A stretch of DNA of 64,000 nt from Massilia sp. UMI-21 (GCA_015277795.1 CP063848.1:1736001-1800000); one strand, 5' to 3'; counted from the first letter of the stretch, positions 40,824 through 50,459 are shown. Notes: generated by a model from the sequence alone, not told the origin. Numbers and translations are program-made.

Positions 40824-41747
40824 TCAGCGTGCGGCAGGGGCGCGCGCCAGCGCCATCAGCGCGAACAGGCGCGCGCAGCGCATCCAGGCCAGCGCCAGCA
40901 CCGCCAGCTGGGTCAGCAGCAAGCCTGCCAGGAAACTGCCCGCCCCGAGGGCCGGGACGTTCAGCCGGGCCACGGCGAGCGCGCCGGCCAGGCCCAGCCC
41001 GAACACGCTGATGCCGCCATACACGCCGAACAGGGCGAGTGGACGGCGCGCGAGCAGTCCCAGCCCGGCGGCCCAGGCCAGCACCGCCGAGCTGCGGCGG
41101 CGGTCGAGCGCCAGTACGGCGCGCCCGGCGTCGAGCGTCGCATGGGCCAGCAGCAGGAGCAGGCCGGTGACCAGCGCGGCGGCCAGCGCCGCGTTGTCCG
41201 CCGTGGATGCGAGCACGGCATCGGGCTGCTCGGCGACCTTGCCCACCATCGCGCCCAGCATAGCCGCGGCGCCGAGCGGAACGATGGCCCACCCCAGCAT
41301 GCGCAGCAGGCGCCCGTATTCGCGCACGCCGCCGGCCGCCAGCGCCGCGAAACCGAGCGGCGCCGGCGCGCGGGCGGCCGTGATGGCCGCGCCGGTCAGG
41401 AGCGGCGACAGCAGCAGCGTCATCGCCAGCGCCACGATGCCGCCGCCGGCCAGGGCCGAGGCATGCTGGCTGTGCAGGCTGATCACGTCCGTAATGGCGA
41501 CCAGGTCGAGGCGCCGGGCCAGCGCCGGCGCACCCACGCTGCGGTCGAAGGCGGCGCCGAACATGCGCCAGAACGGCAGTGCGGCGACCAGGGACGGCAG
41601 CAGCAGTGCCAGCAGCCACAGCAGCATCAGGCGCCATTGCAGGGCCGGGCGCATCGCCTGCAGCAGGCCGGCGCGGCCTTGCACGGCGGCGGCGGCGGAT
41701 GGCGCCTGCGGCGCGAACGGATCGGAAACGGTGGTCATGGTCGTCAT
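40824..41747 (-). CDS. multi-pass membrane protein paired with M1 peptidase
   Basis: 307 residues with about six hydrophobic helices (for example RLMLLWLLALLLPSLVAALP, about 39-58; IVALAMTLLLSPLLTGAAIT; LVTGLLLLLAHATLD). No family recognised with certainty. It overlaps the end of the M1-peptidase gene by 4 bases (ATGA), so the two are translationally coupled and may act together at the inner membrane, for example anchoring the peptidase or exporting its products. This is inference. Confidence 0.65.
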   Translation of the reverse strand: MTTMTTVSDPFAPQAPSAAAAVQGRAGLLQAMRPALQWRLMLLWLLALLLPSLVAALPFWRMFGAAFDRSVGAPALARRLDLVAITDVISLHSQHASALAGGGIVALAMTLLLSPLLTGAAITAARAPAPLGFAALAAGGVREYGRLLRMLGWAIVPLGAAAMLGAMVGKVAEQPDAVLASTADNAALAAALVTGLLLLLAHATLDAGRAVLALDRRRSSAVLAWAAGLGLLARRPLALFGVYGGISVFGLGLAGALAVARLNVPALGAGSFLAGLLLTQLAVLALAWMRCARLFALMALARAPAAR

Positions 41748-43960
41748 ACGGTGGCGATCAGCGACAGGATGAGTTGGAAGAAGGCCGCCAGGTCGCCCGT
41801 CCAGCGGGTCGAGGCGCTGCGGTCGGGCTCGATGCTGCGGCTGTCGTCGAGCTTGTTAACGTCGAGGTAGTGCTTGCGGCGCGGGTCCAGTTCGGCCGAT
41901 ACGGCGCGGGCCGGCTTGACCCAGCTGAAGCTGCGCCATTTTTCGTCGGCCGAGGCGGCGCGCCAGTCCACGCTTTCGCTGCTGCCGTCCGCGAAGTGCA
42001 CCACCAGCGTCTGCGGTACGGCGGCGCCGTCGCGGCGCACGGTCACCCTGGTGCGCCAGGGGAAGGGCCCCAGGCCTTTTCCGGCATGCGGGTGGGCCTT
42101 GTCCCACGCGGCGCGGGTGGCGGCGATGCGCTTGTCCACCTCCGCTTGCGAGACTTCGATGCGCTTGCCGTCGACCAGGCGGGTGCCGGCCAGCGGCAGT
42201 TCTTCCTCGCTCGACAGCGTCGCAACTTTGTCGTCGACGCGCGCCGCCGCATAGACCTGTTGCGCGAACACCTGTTCGACGACGGCACGCTCGCCGCTGC
42301 CCTCGGCCAGCGCCTCGCGCAGGTCGGCGATGCTCGGGTGGCGGAACTTCCAGCGCCGGTAGTACTCGCGGAAGCCGCGCTCGATGGCCGCGCTGCCGAT
42401 GCGTTCTTCCAGGTCGCGCATCACGAGCGCCGTGCGGGTGTACACCGGGCCGATGCCCTGCAGGCGCTGCCAGGCGTTCTGGCCCGGCGCGTCGAGCGGC
42501 CGCTCGCGCGGCGTGCCCATGCGCTGCACGTCGAAGGGCGCGAAGGCCGGATCGATGCCGATCCGCTTCAGGAAGCCCGGCGCCGGGTGGACCTGCTGGC
42601 GCCGCGCGCGCATCATCCGGCTTTCCCAATACGCGTTCAGGCCTTCGTCGAGCATCGGTTCCTCGAACTCGTTGCTGGCCAGGATGCCGTAGAAGTAGCC
42701 ATGCCCGAACTCGTGGATCGTCACCGCGTCGAGTTCGTACTCCTGCAGCGATTTTTCCGGCACCGCGGCATGGCCGGAGGCGGTGATGAAGGTGGGGTAT
42801 TCCATGCCGCCGGCTTCTTCCGCGTTGTAGGGCGGGATCACCACGGTGAGCGTGCGGTAGGGGTAGGGGCCGAGCGCGCGCGAGAAATAGGCCAGCGAAT
42901 CCTTGGCCGCCTTCATGGCCGGCTTGGCGCTGGCCTCGTACTCGGGCGGATACAGCACCTGGACCGTCACGGTCGGGCTGCCCGGACCGGTCCAGGTTTC
43001 CACCAGCGGCGGCGCGCTGCGCTTGTCGGCGGTCCAGGCGAAGTCGTGGACGTCGTGCTGCACGTAGCGATGGGTGCGCATGCCGTTCTTCTCGACCGGC
43101 GCACCCTGCAGTTCGCCGGTGGCGCCGACGGTATAGTCCTTCGGGACCGTCAGGCGCACGTCGTAGCTGCCGAAATCGGCGTAGAACTCCGATTCCATAT
43201 GAAATTCGTGCGCATTCCAGCGCGGCGCGGTGGCGCCGCGTTCGCCCGGCAGTTCGAGCACCGCGATCTTCGGGAACCACTGCGCCACCAGGTGGAAGCT
43301 GCCGACGTGGCCGGTGCGCGCGATCACGCGCGGCAACTGGGTGCTGAAGGCGATGTCGAGCGTGGTGCTGGCGCCCGGCGCCACCGGCGCCGGCAGGTCG
43401 AAGCGCGCCACCGTGTGGTCGGTGATTGGCCCGCGGTCGGGCTGGACGAAGCGCCAGGGCACCGCTGCGCCGCCCTGCTGCACGCTGCGCAGGGCGATGT
43501 GGCCCCAGTCGCCGTCGCCCGCGTCCACGCCGCTGCGGAAACCCTCGCCGCGCAGGCGCTGCTCGGTGAAGAAGCTGCTGCCCTGGCCCTCGAAGGCGTT
43601 CATGTAGAGATGGACGTAGACGCTGCGCACCGGCACCGCGCTGCGGTTGCGCCAGCTGAGCTGCTGGCGGCCGGTGACCAGGTGCTTGTCCGGGTCGAGG
43701 GTGGCGTCGATGCGGTAGCTCACCACCCGGTCGGACAGGGTGGCGTGCTCGCCGTTGCGAATGCCGCCCCAGGCATCAGGACTGCTGGGCACGGTCACGG
43801 CGGCGGCGTCGGGCGCGGCCAGGGCGATGCCGTCGGGTGAAGGCGGCATGGCCGGCGCCGGGGCGTCCGCCCGGGCCCACCACGCCGAGGCGGCGCCGGC
43901 GGCGAGCAGTGCGGCGCCAAGCAAGGCGCGCAAGCCTGGTCGGCTGATTGGTATCTGCAT
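41744..43960 (-). CDS. periplasmic M1-family (gluzincin) metallopeptidase
   Basis: 738 residues from MQIPISRPGLRALLGAAL; this start gives a normal signal peptide, and the 13-residue upstream extension does not. The zinc site HEFGH (416-420) is followed after exactly 18 residues by Glu439, the HEXXH-X18-E arrangement of M1 enzymes. GGMEYP (384-389) stands for the exopeptidase-type GxMEN loop. An N-terminal beta-domain (about 75-320) precedes the catalytic part. Coupled to the membrane protein downstream. Expected to cleave peptides in the periplasm. Confidence 0.9.
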   Translation of the reverse strand: MQIPISRPGLRALLGAALLAAGAASAWWARADAPAPAMPPSPDGIALAAPDAAAVTVPSSPDAWGGIRNGEHATLSDRVVSYRIDATLDPDKHLVTGRQQLSWRNRSAVPVRSVYVHLYMNAFEGQGSSFFTEQRLRGEGFRSGVDAGDGDWGHIALRSVQQGGAAVPWRFVQPDRGPITDHTVARFDLPAPVAPGASTTLDIAFSTQLPRVIARTGHVGSFHLVAQWFPKIAVLELPGERGATAPRWNAHEFHMESEFYADFGSYDVRLTVPKDYTVGATGELQGAPVEKNGMRTHRYVQHDVHDFAWTADKRSAPPLVETWTGPGSPTVTVQVLYPPEYEASAKPAMKAAKDSLAYFSRALGPYPYRTLTVVIPPYNAEEAGGMEYPTFITASGHAAVPEKSLQEYELDAVTIHEFGHGYFYGILASNEFEEPMLDEGLNAYWESRMMRARRQQVHPAPGFLKRIGIDPAFAPFDVQRMGTPRERPLDAPGQNAWQRLQGIGPVYTRTALVMRDLEERIGSAAIERGFREYYRRWKFRHPSIADLREALAEGSGERAVVEQVFAQQVYAAARVDDKVATLSSEEELPLAGTRLVDGKRIEVSQAEVDKRIAATRAAWDKAHPHAGKGLGPFPWRTRVTVRRDGAAVPQTLVVHFADGSSESVDWRAASADEKWRSFSWVKPARAVSAELDPRRKHYLDVNKLDDSRSIEPDRSASTRWTGDLAAFFQLILSLIATV

Positions 43961-44103
43961 GCGGGACTCCCCTGGTCGATGTTGTTTTTGTATGAACACG
44001 ACTATATCCGGAAGAGCGGCAAATTTCCACGCGTTTAGGATAGAAGCACGAATAATGGCGACGGAAGGCGGGGAAAGCTTGTCAGGTTATAATTCTTGCG
44101 TTC

Positions 44104-44316
44104 TGGTGCCCGCGCATGTGCTCCGCATGCGCAGTTAAACGGGAAACACGAGGCGAAGGCGCTACGCGCTGCTGCCGAGATGTGCTGCCCCCGCAACGGT
44201 CAACAAGCATCGCGCTCGTCCGAGCGCGATAGGCTGCTCCAAAAACCACTGTGCGTTCGCGCATAGGAAGGTGGGGCAGTCGGTCTTGTAAGCCCGGATA
44301 CCGGCCAGACAGGTGG
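44104..44316 (+). promoter_or_regulatory. cobalamin (B12) riboswitch
   Basis: The conserved segments occur in the right order: GGTGCC (44105), TTAAACGGGAA (44135-44145) with AACACGAGGCG, the B12-box-like core GCTGCCCCCGCAACGGT (44184-44200), and AGCCCGGATACCGGCC (44291-44306). It lies about 90 bases before btuB and should shut off btuB translation or transcription when adenosylcobalamin is bound. The rest of the 446-base gap (44000-44406) holds only the two flanking promoters. Confidence 0.93.
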
Positions 44317-44406
44317 AAGCGCCTGCGTGCTCGATGCACGCCGGGGCTTTCGTTGAACTCCGGTGTGCGGGGACGCAGGCCGGTGCCATTACCGAGAACA
44401 TCCAAC

Positions 44407-46434
44407 ATGAAATCTGCTGTCGTTCCACGCAGCGCGCCGGCCATCAAGCCGCTCGCGCTGGCCTGCGCGCTGTCGCTGTCGCTGTCCAGCTTCGCCCCAC
44501 ATGCGTTCGCGCAGGAAGGCTTTCCATCGATCGTCATCACCGGCGCGCGCTTCCCGGCCCAGGCCGCCAGCGCGCCGATCGGCGCCACCGTCATCACGCG
44601 CGATGACATCCGCCGTGCCGGCGCCACCGACGTCAATGCCGCGATCCGCAAGCTCGGCGGCGTCTACGGCCGCCAGAGCCTGGATGCCTCGCCCGACTTC
44701 GCGCTCGACCTGCGCGGCTTCGGTGCCAACAGCGCCCAGAACCTGGTGATCCTGGTCGACGGCGTGCGCCTCAACGAGAACGAGCTGGCCAATGCGGTCC
44801 TGTCGAGCATTCCGGTCGATATCGTCGAGCGCATCGAGATCGGGCGCGGCGGCAGCAGCGTCTTGTGGGGCGAAGGCGCAACCGGCGGCGTGATCAACAT
44901 CATCACGCGCCGTGGCGTCCAGCAGGGCACCCACGGTTCGCTGTTCGCGGAAGCCGGGCGCTATGATGTGAGCAATGCGGATGCGCACGACCTGCGCGCC
45001 TCGGTCAGCCATGGCGCCGGCCCGCTGTCCTTCGATTTGGCGGTGGCCGACCGCGGCACCGACAACTACCGCGCCAACAGCGCGTTCAGGCAGAAGACCG
45101 CGAGCGGCGGCATCCAGTACCGCTACGGCGCCGGCCGCGCCGGGCTGCGCTTCGAGCGTTCGGAGCAGGACGCGCGCTTCCCGGGTTCGCTGACCGAGGA
45201 GCAGTTCCTGGCCAATCCGCGCCAGAGCGTCACGCCCGACGACTTCGGCACCCTCGACACCGACCGCATCAGCGCCTTCGCGGAACACCGCATCGGTGGC
45301 CTCGAACTGGCCGCCGAGCTGTCGCGCCGCGCGCGCGAGGTGACTGCCAACTACTTCTACCTGTTCAACGGCAGCAAGACCGCATCGCGCTCGCGTTACG
45401 ACGCCAGCCAGACCCAGTTCTCGCCGCGCCTGCGCCACACCGGCGCCGATGGCGACAAGCGCAACGAACTGGTGGCCGGCATCGACCTGGTGCGCTGGGA
45501 CCGCCAGACCGAATCCGATTTTTCGCTCGGCGACGCCGGGCAGGACTCGCAGGCCGTCTACCTGCGCAACGAGCTCGTGTGGAACGCCCCGCAGGCCGGG
45601 CTGCACAACGCGCGCCTGGCCATCGGCGGCCGCCACGAGCGCTTCACCAAGGAGTATTCGGACCCGCTGGCCTACCCGCCGGTCGCCGGCGAGCACCGCA
45701 GGCAGTCGATCAATGCCTGGACGCTGGAAGGCAGCGTCGACCCGATGCCGCAGCTGACGTTGTTCGCCAGGCTGGGACGCAGCTACCGGATCGCCAACGT
45801 GGACGAGAACAGCCTGCGCGCGGGCCCGGAAGTATTGGCGCCGCAGACCTCGCGCGACCTCGAGCTGGGCGTCACCGCAGGCAGTAGCGAGCGCCAGCTC
45901 AGCGCGCGCCTGTTCCGCCACCGCCTGCGCAACGAGATCTTCTACGACCCGACCATCGGCTGGGGCGCCAACACCAACCTCGACCCGACCCGCCGCCAGG
46001 GCATCGAATTCGAGGGCCGCTACGCCTTGCGCCAGGACCTGCGCCTGAGCGGCCAGTGGCAGCGCGTGGACGCCGAATTCACCGGCGGCTCGAACGCCGG
46101 CCGCGAGATGGTGCTGGTGCCGCAGAATGTCGTCACCGCGCGCCTGGCCTGGACTCCCACGGGCAGGCTCGGCGGCCACAGCGCCGACCTCGGCGCCCAG
46201 TGGGTCGACAGCCAGCGCTACGGCAGCGACTTCAGCAACGGCTGCGGCGCCCGCATTCCGTCCTACACCACGATCGACGCCCGCTACGCCTACCGCACGG
46301 GCGGCTGGGAAGCGGCGTTCAGCGCGCTGAACCTGGCCGACCGCCAGTACTACAGCAACGCCTTCGGCTGCCGCGCGGGCATCTACCCGAGCGACGGCCG
46401 CCAGCTGAAGCTGTCGCTGCGGTACGACTTCTGA
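44407..46434 (+). CDS. btuB: TonB-dependent outer membrane receptor, vitamin B12 type
   Basis: 675 residues from MKSAVVPRSAPAIKPLALAC, with signal peptide cleaved after AFA. TonB box near residues 42-48 (IVITGAR). Plug domain with VTRDD-type start, LRGFGANSAQNLVILVDGVR and GSSVLWGEGATGGVINIIT. The barrel ends with aromatic Phe (LSLRYDF). The B12 riboswitch directly upstream makes cobalamin, or a related corrinoid, the likely substrate. The stop overlaps the btuF start by one base. Confidence 0.92.
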   Translation: MKSAVVPRSAPAIKPLALACALSLSLSSFAPHAFAQEGFPSIVITGARFPAQAASAPIGATVITRDDIRRAGATDVNAAIRKLGGVYGRQSLDASPDFALDLRGFGANSAQNLVILVDGVRLNENELANAVLSSIPVDIVERIEIGRGGSSVLWGEGATGGVINIITRRGVQQGTHGSLFAEAGRYDVSNADAHDLRASVSHGAGPLSFDLAVADRGTDNYRANSAFRQKTASGGIQYRYGAGRAGLRFERSEQDARFPGSLTEEQFLANPRQSVTPDDFGTLDTDRISAFAEHRIGGLELAAELSRRAREVTANYFYLFNGSKTASRSRYDASQTQFSPRLRHTGADGDKRNELVAGIDLVRWDRQTESDFSLGDAGQDSQAVYLRNELVWNAPQAGLHNARLAIGGRHERFTKEYSDPLAYPPVAGEHRRQSINAWTLEGSVDPMPQLTLFARLGRSYRIANVDENSLRAGPEVLAPQTSRDLELGVTAGSSERQLSARLFRHRLRNEIFYDPTIGWGANTNLDPTRRQGIEFEGRYALRQDLRLSGQWQRVDAEFTGGSNAGREMVLVPQNVVTARLAWTPTGRLGGHSADLGAQWVDSQRYGSDFSNGCGARIPSYTTIDARYAYRTGGWEAAFSALNLADRQYYSNAFGCRAGIYPSDGRQLKLSLRYDF

Positions 46435-47339
46435 TGGCCGCGCTCCGACGCGCCCTTGGCGCCGCCTTTGCCGCCGCGGCCGCCGCGCTGGTGCTGGCCG
46501 CCGGCGCCCGGGCCGCGGTGACGGTGGTCGACGATGCCGGCCGCCGCGTCACGCTGCAGCAGCCGGCGCGCCGCGTCATCTCGATGGCGCCGCACGCCAC
46601 CGAACTGCTGTTCGCGGCCGGCGGCGGCAAGCAGGTGGTCGGGGCGATGAACTACAGCGACTACCCGGAAGCGGCGAAGAAGCTGCCGCTGGTCGGCAGC
46701 AACAGCGTGATCGACATGGAGCGGGTGCTGGCCCTGAAGCCCGACCTGATCGTGGTCTGGCACTCCGGCAACACCGCGCGCCAGATCGCCCAGCTCGCGT
46801 CGCTCGGCGTGCCGGTCTTTCACAGCGAGCCGCGCACGCTTGGGCAAGTGGCCGACAACGTCGAGCGCCTTGGGCAACTGCTGGGCACGCAGCAGGCGGC
46901 CGCCGGCGTCGCCGCCGGCCTGCGCGCCAGGCTGGCGGCCCTGGGCGCGCGCTACGGCAAGCGTTCGCCGGTGACGGTGTTCTACCAGATCTGGGACCAG
47001 CCGCTGTACACCCTCAACGATGCGCAGATCGCCAGCGATGCGATCCGCGTGTGCGGCGGGCGCAACGTGTTCGGCGCGCTGAAGGTGGTGGCCCCGGAAG
47101 TCAGCATCGAGGCGGTGCTGGCGGCCGATCCGGAAGCCATCCTGGCGGGCCAGCGCACCGACCCGGCCAATCCGGGCGTGCGGCTGTGGGAACCGTACCG
47201 GAGCATGACGGCTGTGAAGCGGGGCAACTTGCTGAGCGTGGACGGGGAATTGCTCACGCGCCCGGGGCCGCGCGCAATCGAGGGGGCGGCAGCCTTGTGC
47301 GAAGCGCTGGAAGGGGTGCGGCAGCGCCGGCGCCACTGA
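46434..47339 (+). CDS. btuF: periplasmic cobalamin-binding protein BtuF-like
   Basis: 301 residues. Signal peptide (MAALRRALGAAFAAAAAALVLAAG…). Class III substrate-binding fold with RRVISMAPHATELLFAAGGG, VGAMNYSDYPEAAKKLP, and LKPDLIVVWHSGN, the pattern of BtuF/FecB-type binding proteins. It is coupled to btuB (TGATG overlap) and under the same riboswitch. The permease and ATPase (BtuC, BtuD) are not in this window; dsbA comes next. Confidence 0.88.
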   Translation: MAALRRALGAAFAAAAAALVLAAGARAAVTVVDDAGRRVTLQQPARRVISMAPHATELLFAAGGGKQVVGAMNYSDYPEAAKKLPLVGSNSVIDMERVLALKPDLIVVWHSGNTARQIAQLASLGVPVFHSEPRTLGQVADNVERLGQLLGTQQAAAGVAAGLRARLAALGARYGKRSPVTVFYQIWDQPLYTLNDAQIASDAIRVCGGRNVFGALKVVAPEVSIEAVLAADPEAILAGQRTDPANPGVRLWEPYRSMTAVKRGNLLSVDGELLTRPGPRAIEGAAALCEALEGVRQRRRH

Positions 47340-47486
47340 GTATGAACTGAGGCTGGATCGACAAGCCCCGCGTATCACCCGCGTTAATTCCGTAAGCAAA
47401 TGCAAAATTCCCTCCCTCATTGGGAGGGCAAGCCAAAAAAGTGGTAATCTCCCGGCGTTTGCTCAATCAATTGTGGAAGGAAACCT

Positions 47487-48149
47487 ATGCGTTCTCTGCG
47501 TTTTGCCCTCATCGCCGCGACCATGGTCGCCAGCACCGCGTTCGCGTCCCCGGCCGACCCGAAGAACGGGGTCGACTACCAGACCCTGAGTGCGCCGCAG
47601 CCGGTGCAGGCGTCGGGCAAGAAGGTCGAGGTCATCGAATTCTTCGCGTATCACTGCCCGGCGTGTAACGCGCTCGAGCCGACCCTGAACGGATGGGTCA
47701 AGAAGCAGGGCGACAATATCGTCATGCGCCGCATCCACCTGCCGTTCCAGGGCCCGGCCGATCCGGAAGCGCACCTGTTCCTGACGCTGGAAGCAATGGG
47801 CAAGCTCGAGCAGTACCACCCGCGTGTCTTCCAGGCCGTGCATGTGCAGCGCCAGCGCCTGATGAAGGATGACCAGATCATCGAGTGGGCCGTCAAGAAT
47901 GGCCTGGACAAGGCCAAGTTCATGGAAACCTGGAACTCGTTCGGCGTGACCACCAAGCTGCGCCGCCTGAGCCAGATCTCGAACAACTACAAGGTCACCG
48001 GTACCCCGACCATCATCATCGACGGCAAGTACGTGGTGTCGCCGGGCCAGGTGTCCGAAGCCAACAAGCTGCAAGGCATGGCCGAAACCATGCAGGCGAC
48101 CACCCAGGTCATGGACGCACTCGTCAAGAAGGCGGCTGCCAGCAAATGA
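47487..48149 (+). CDS. dsbA: thiol:disulfide interchange protein DsbA
   Basis: 220 residues. Signal peptide ending TAFA, then thioredoxin fold with the active site CPAC (57-60) in EFFAYHCPACNALEP and cis-Pro174 in VTGTPTIII. The family norm is CPHC; Ala in place of His is unusual and should lower the redox potential effect of the active site. It introduces disulfides in periplasmic proteins. The start of the next small membrane-protein gene overlaps its stop (ATGA). Confidence 0.93.
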   Translation: MRSLRFALIAATMVASTAFASPADPKNGVDYQTLSAPQPVQASGKKVEVIEFFAYHCPACNALEPTLNGWVKKQGDNIVMRRIHLPFQGPADPEAHLFLTLEAMGKLEQYHPRVFQAVHVQRQRLMKDDQIIEWAVKNGLDKAKFMETWNSFGVTTKLRRLSQISNNYKVTGTPTIIIDGKYVVSPGQVSEANKLQGMAETMQATTQVMDALVKKAAASK

Positions 48150-48475
48150 GCAATGACGTCGAACGCGAAGTCCTCAAGATGTACGACGGGTCCCGGCCCA
48201 ACGAGGACGAGCTGTTTGAAACCAGCAATGTGAACCACATCGCGTGGTCGCTGGCGGTGCTCTTCGCGGGCATCGCCATCTGGCTCGCCATCGCCCTCGT
48301 CAATGCCGAGAACCAGCGCTACGCCCTGATGACCAACAAATGCCCCGACCCGCTCTTCAAGGGCGGCATCGACAAGGCCTGCCTCGTGACCGTGCATTCG
48401 CGCGAGCACTGGTGGGAGCACCTGTGGTACGGCATCACGCACGTGCGTGCGCGTCCCGAGCGCGGCGAACGCTGA
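48146..48475 (+). CDS. small single-pass membrane protein coupled to dsbA
   Basis: 109 residues, from an ATG inside the dsbA stop. One central membrane helix (about 32-52, AWSLAVLFAGIAIWLAIALV) with a charged N-terminal part and a C-terminal periplasmic-type part holding two Cys (NKCPDP, KACLV) and a Trp/His-rich end. The Cys pair next to DsbA suggests a substrate or partner. No family recognised. Confidence 0.7.
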   Translation: MSNDVEREVLKMYDGSRPNEDELFETSNVNHIAWSLAVLFAGIAIWLAIALVNAENQRYALMTNKCPDPLFKGGIDKACLVTVHSREHWWEHLWYGITHVRARPERGER

Positions 48476-48503
48476 TCATTCCACGCGCCGACCTGGGGGC
48501 AAA

Positions 48504-49088
48504 CTAAGGGGTCAGCGCTTTTCTTTCTTCCAGCGACAGCACCTGCACCGGTTTCACCGGCGCGTCGGTGTTAGGCTGGAAGAAGGGATTTTCCTTGTAG
48601 CCGCCGCCCAGGCGCGCCTTCACGATCATCATGCCGATCCTGCACACGGCCGAGGCGCTTGCCAGGCCGCTGGCGGAGACCGGCGCCTGTGCCGACCTGG
48701 TCGCGACCCGGCAGCGCACGGGCCCGAGTTCGCGTTCGAGCCCGGCGTCCGGCGCATCGAGGCAGGCCCGCACCAGACCCAGGTAGGAAGTGCGCGGATC
48801 GCGCGGCGTGTTGCCGATCGGGGTGCGGCAGCAGGCGGCGTACCAGCGGTAAATGCCCCGCGGGCCGAGCGACATGCAGGCCAGGTGCGCCAGGCCGGCC
48901 TCGACGCGCACCGCGGCGGGCAGGGTGGCGGCAACTTCGGTGCCGCCCGCGGCGTCGAGCACGCCGGCGCCGAGGAAACGGCCGTATGCCTGGCAGTCCT
49001 TGCAGTAGCAGACGACACGCGCGGCCACGCGCCGGCTGTCGACCTGGCCGCGCAGCTGGCCGCAGCGGCAACGTAAAGCGATGCTCAT
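48504..49088 (-). CDS. GFA/DUF6151-like zinc protein
   Basis: 194 residues. Cys pattern CRCGQ (8-10), CYCKDCQAY (27-32) and ACCRTPIGNTP (about 84-85) resembles glutathione-dependent formaldehyde-activating (GFA, Mss4-like) zinc folds, and the whole is close to DUF6151 proteins. Catalytic role uncertain; probably a small zinc-binding oxidoreductase or carrier. It ends 29 bases from the end of the converging dsbA-linked gene. Confidence 0.75.
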   Translation of the reverse strand: MSIALRCRCGQLRGQVDSRRVAARVVCYCKDCQAYGRFLGAGVLDAAGGTEVAATLPAAVRVEAGLAHLACMSLGPRGIYRWYAACCRTPIGNTPRDPRTSYLGLVRACLDAPDAGLERELGPVRCRVATRSAQAPVSASGLASASAVCRIGMMIVKARLGGGYKENPFFQPNTDAPVKPVQVLSLEERKALTP

Positions 49089-49157
49089 GCCTGGCCTCCA
49101 TTCGTGCGTGAGATGTCGTCCCCGAAGTATGCCGTGTCCATTGTCTGCATGCCAGTG

Positions 49158-50459
49158 TCAGGCAGGGAGGCGGATGACGAAGCGCGCCCCGCCCAGCGGC
49201 GAGTCGTCCACGCCCAGGCTGCCGCCGTGCAGCGCCACTGCCTTGCGCGCGATCGACAGGCCGAGGCCGAAGCCGCCGGTGGCGCGGTCGCGGCTGCGGT
49301 CGAGGCGGTAGAAGGGTTCGAAGACCTTGTCGCGCTCGTCCGGCGGAATGCCGGGGCCGTCGTCCTCGACGGTGATCTCGACCTGCTCGCTGCTGCGCGT
49401 GGCCGACAGCAGGATGCGGCTGCCCGCGTACTTCTGGGCATTGCGCAGCAGGTTGCAGACGGCGCGCGCCAGCAGGCGCCGGTCGAGCGCCAGCTCGCCG
49501 AGGTCCGCGGCCAGCTGGCAGTCGAGCGCGTGCGGCGAAGGCGGCAGCATGTCGATGCATTCGCGCAGCAAGGGCGCGAGCTCGCCCGGCGCGGCCTGCA
49601 GTCCGCGTGCGCTGTCGAGCTTGCTCATGTCGAGCAATTCCTTGACCAGGGAATCGAGCTCGCGCAAGTCGCCCTCCATCGCCGCGATGCGCTTGCTCAG
49701 GTCCGGATCCTTGGCGCGCGCATCCAGCAGTTCCAGGCCGAATTCCAGCCGCGCGATCGGGGTGCGCAACTCGTGCGAGACCGAGTGCAGCAGGCTTTTC
49801 TGGGCTTCCAGCAAGTCTTCGATGCGATCGGCCATGTGGTTGATGCGCTCGGCCAGCGGATAGATGCTGGCCGACGGCTTCATCTGCGCGCGCGCGCCCA
49901 GCCTGCCGCTGCCGAACTCGTCCGCCAGGCGCGACAGCGCTTGCAGGCCCTGCCAGTGCGAGCGTGACCACAGTGCGATCGGCACCAGCAGCGCCACCGC
50001 GACGATCACGTAGCGCAGCGCTTCCATCTTGAGCGCCTGCCCGATGTCGATCGGCAGGTTCTGTGCGCGCAGCACTTCTTCGTGGCTGCCGATGTAGCGT
50101 TCTCCCTCCAGGTCGACGCGCCGGTAGAAGCTGCGGCCGGCCGGGTCGAGCACGATCTTGCCTCGGTCGAGCCGGGCGCGGTCGCCGGCGGGCAGGGCGC
50201 TGCGCGCATCGGCCAGCGGGATCAGGTCGTAGCGCACGTCGGACACGACCCGCACGTTGTTCAGGCGGCTGAGCCATTCGTCCGCCGGCGCCTGGTCGAC
50301 GTATTGTTCCAGCAAGAAAATCTGGGCCGCGGCCTGGCTGCGTGCGATGTCCTCGAGCGGATCCCCGAACAGCCGACTGAATGCAAAATAGATCACGAAG
50401 GTCGCCGCCGTGATCGACAGCATGACCAGCACGAAGAAACGAAAGAATATCCGGTTCAT
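49158..50459 (-). CDS. sensor histidine kinase (RstB-like, HAMP + HisKA + HATPase)
   Basis: 433 residues from MNRIFFRFFVLVMLSITAAT. Two membrane helices (about 5-27 and 149-165) enclose a periplasmic sensor of about 120 residues. A HAMP linker precedes the phosphoacceptor His229 (HSVSHELRTPIARLEF). N, G1 and G2 boxes are present (NLLRNAQKYA, EDDGPGIPP, GGFGLGLSIARKA). The partner response regulator is 2.8 kb away on the same strand, with three opposite-strand genes between. A GTG at 50477 is an alternative start. Its ATG overlaps the stop of a short upstream ORF. Confidence 0.93.
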   Translation of the reverse strand: MNRIFFRFFVLVMLSITAATFVIYFAFSRLFGDPLEDIARSQAAAQIFLLEQYVDQAPADEWLSRLNNVRVVSDVRYDLIPLADARSALPAGDRARLDRGKIVLDPAGRSFYRRVDLEGERYIGSHEEVLRAQNLPIDIGQALKMEALRYVIVAVALLVPIALWSRSHWQGLQALSRLADEFGSGRLGARAQMKPSASIYPLAERINHMADRIEDLLEAQKSLLHSVSHELRTPIARLEFGLELLDARAKDPDLSKRIAAMEGDLRELDSLVKELLDMSKLDSARGLQAAPGELAPLLRECIDMLPPSPHALDCQLAADLGELALDRRLLARAVCNLLRNAQKYAGSRILLSATRSSEQVEITVEDDGPGIPPDERDKVFEPFYRLDRSRDRATGGFGLGLSIARKAVALHGGSLGVDDSPLGGARFVIRLPA

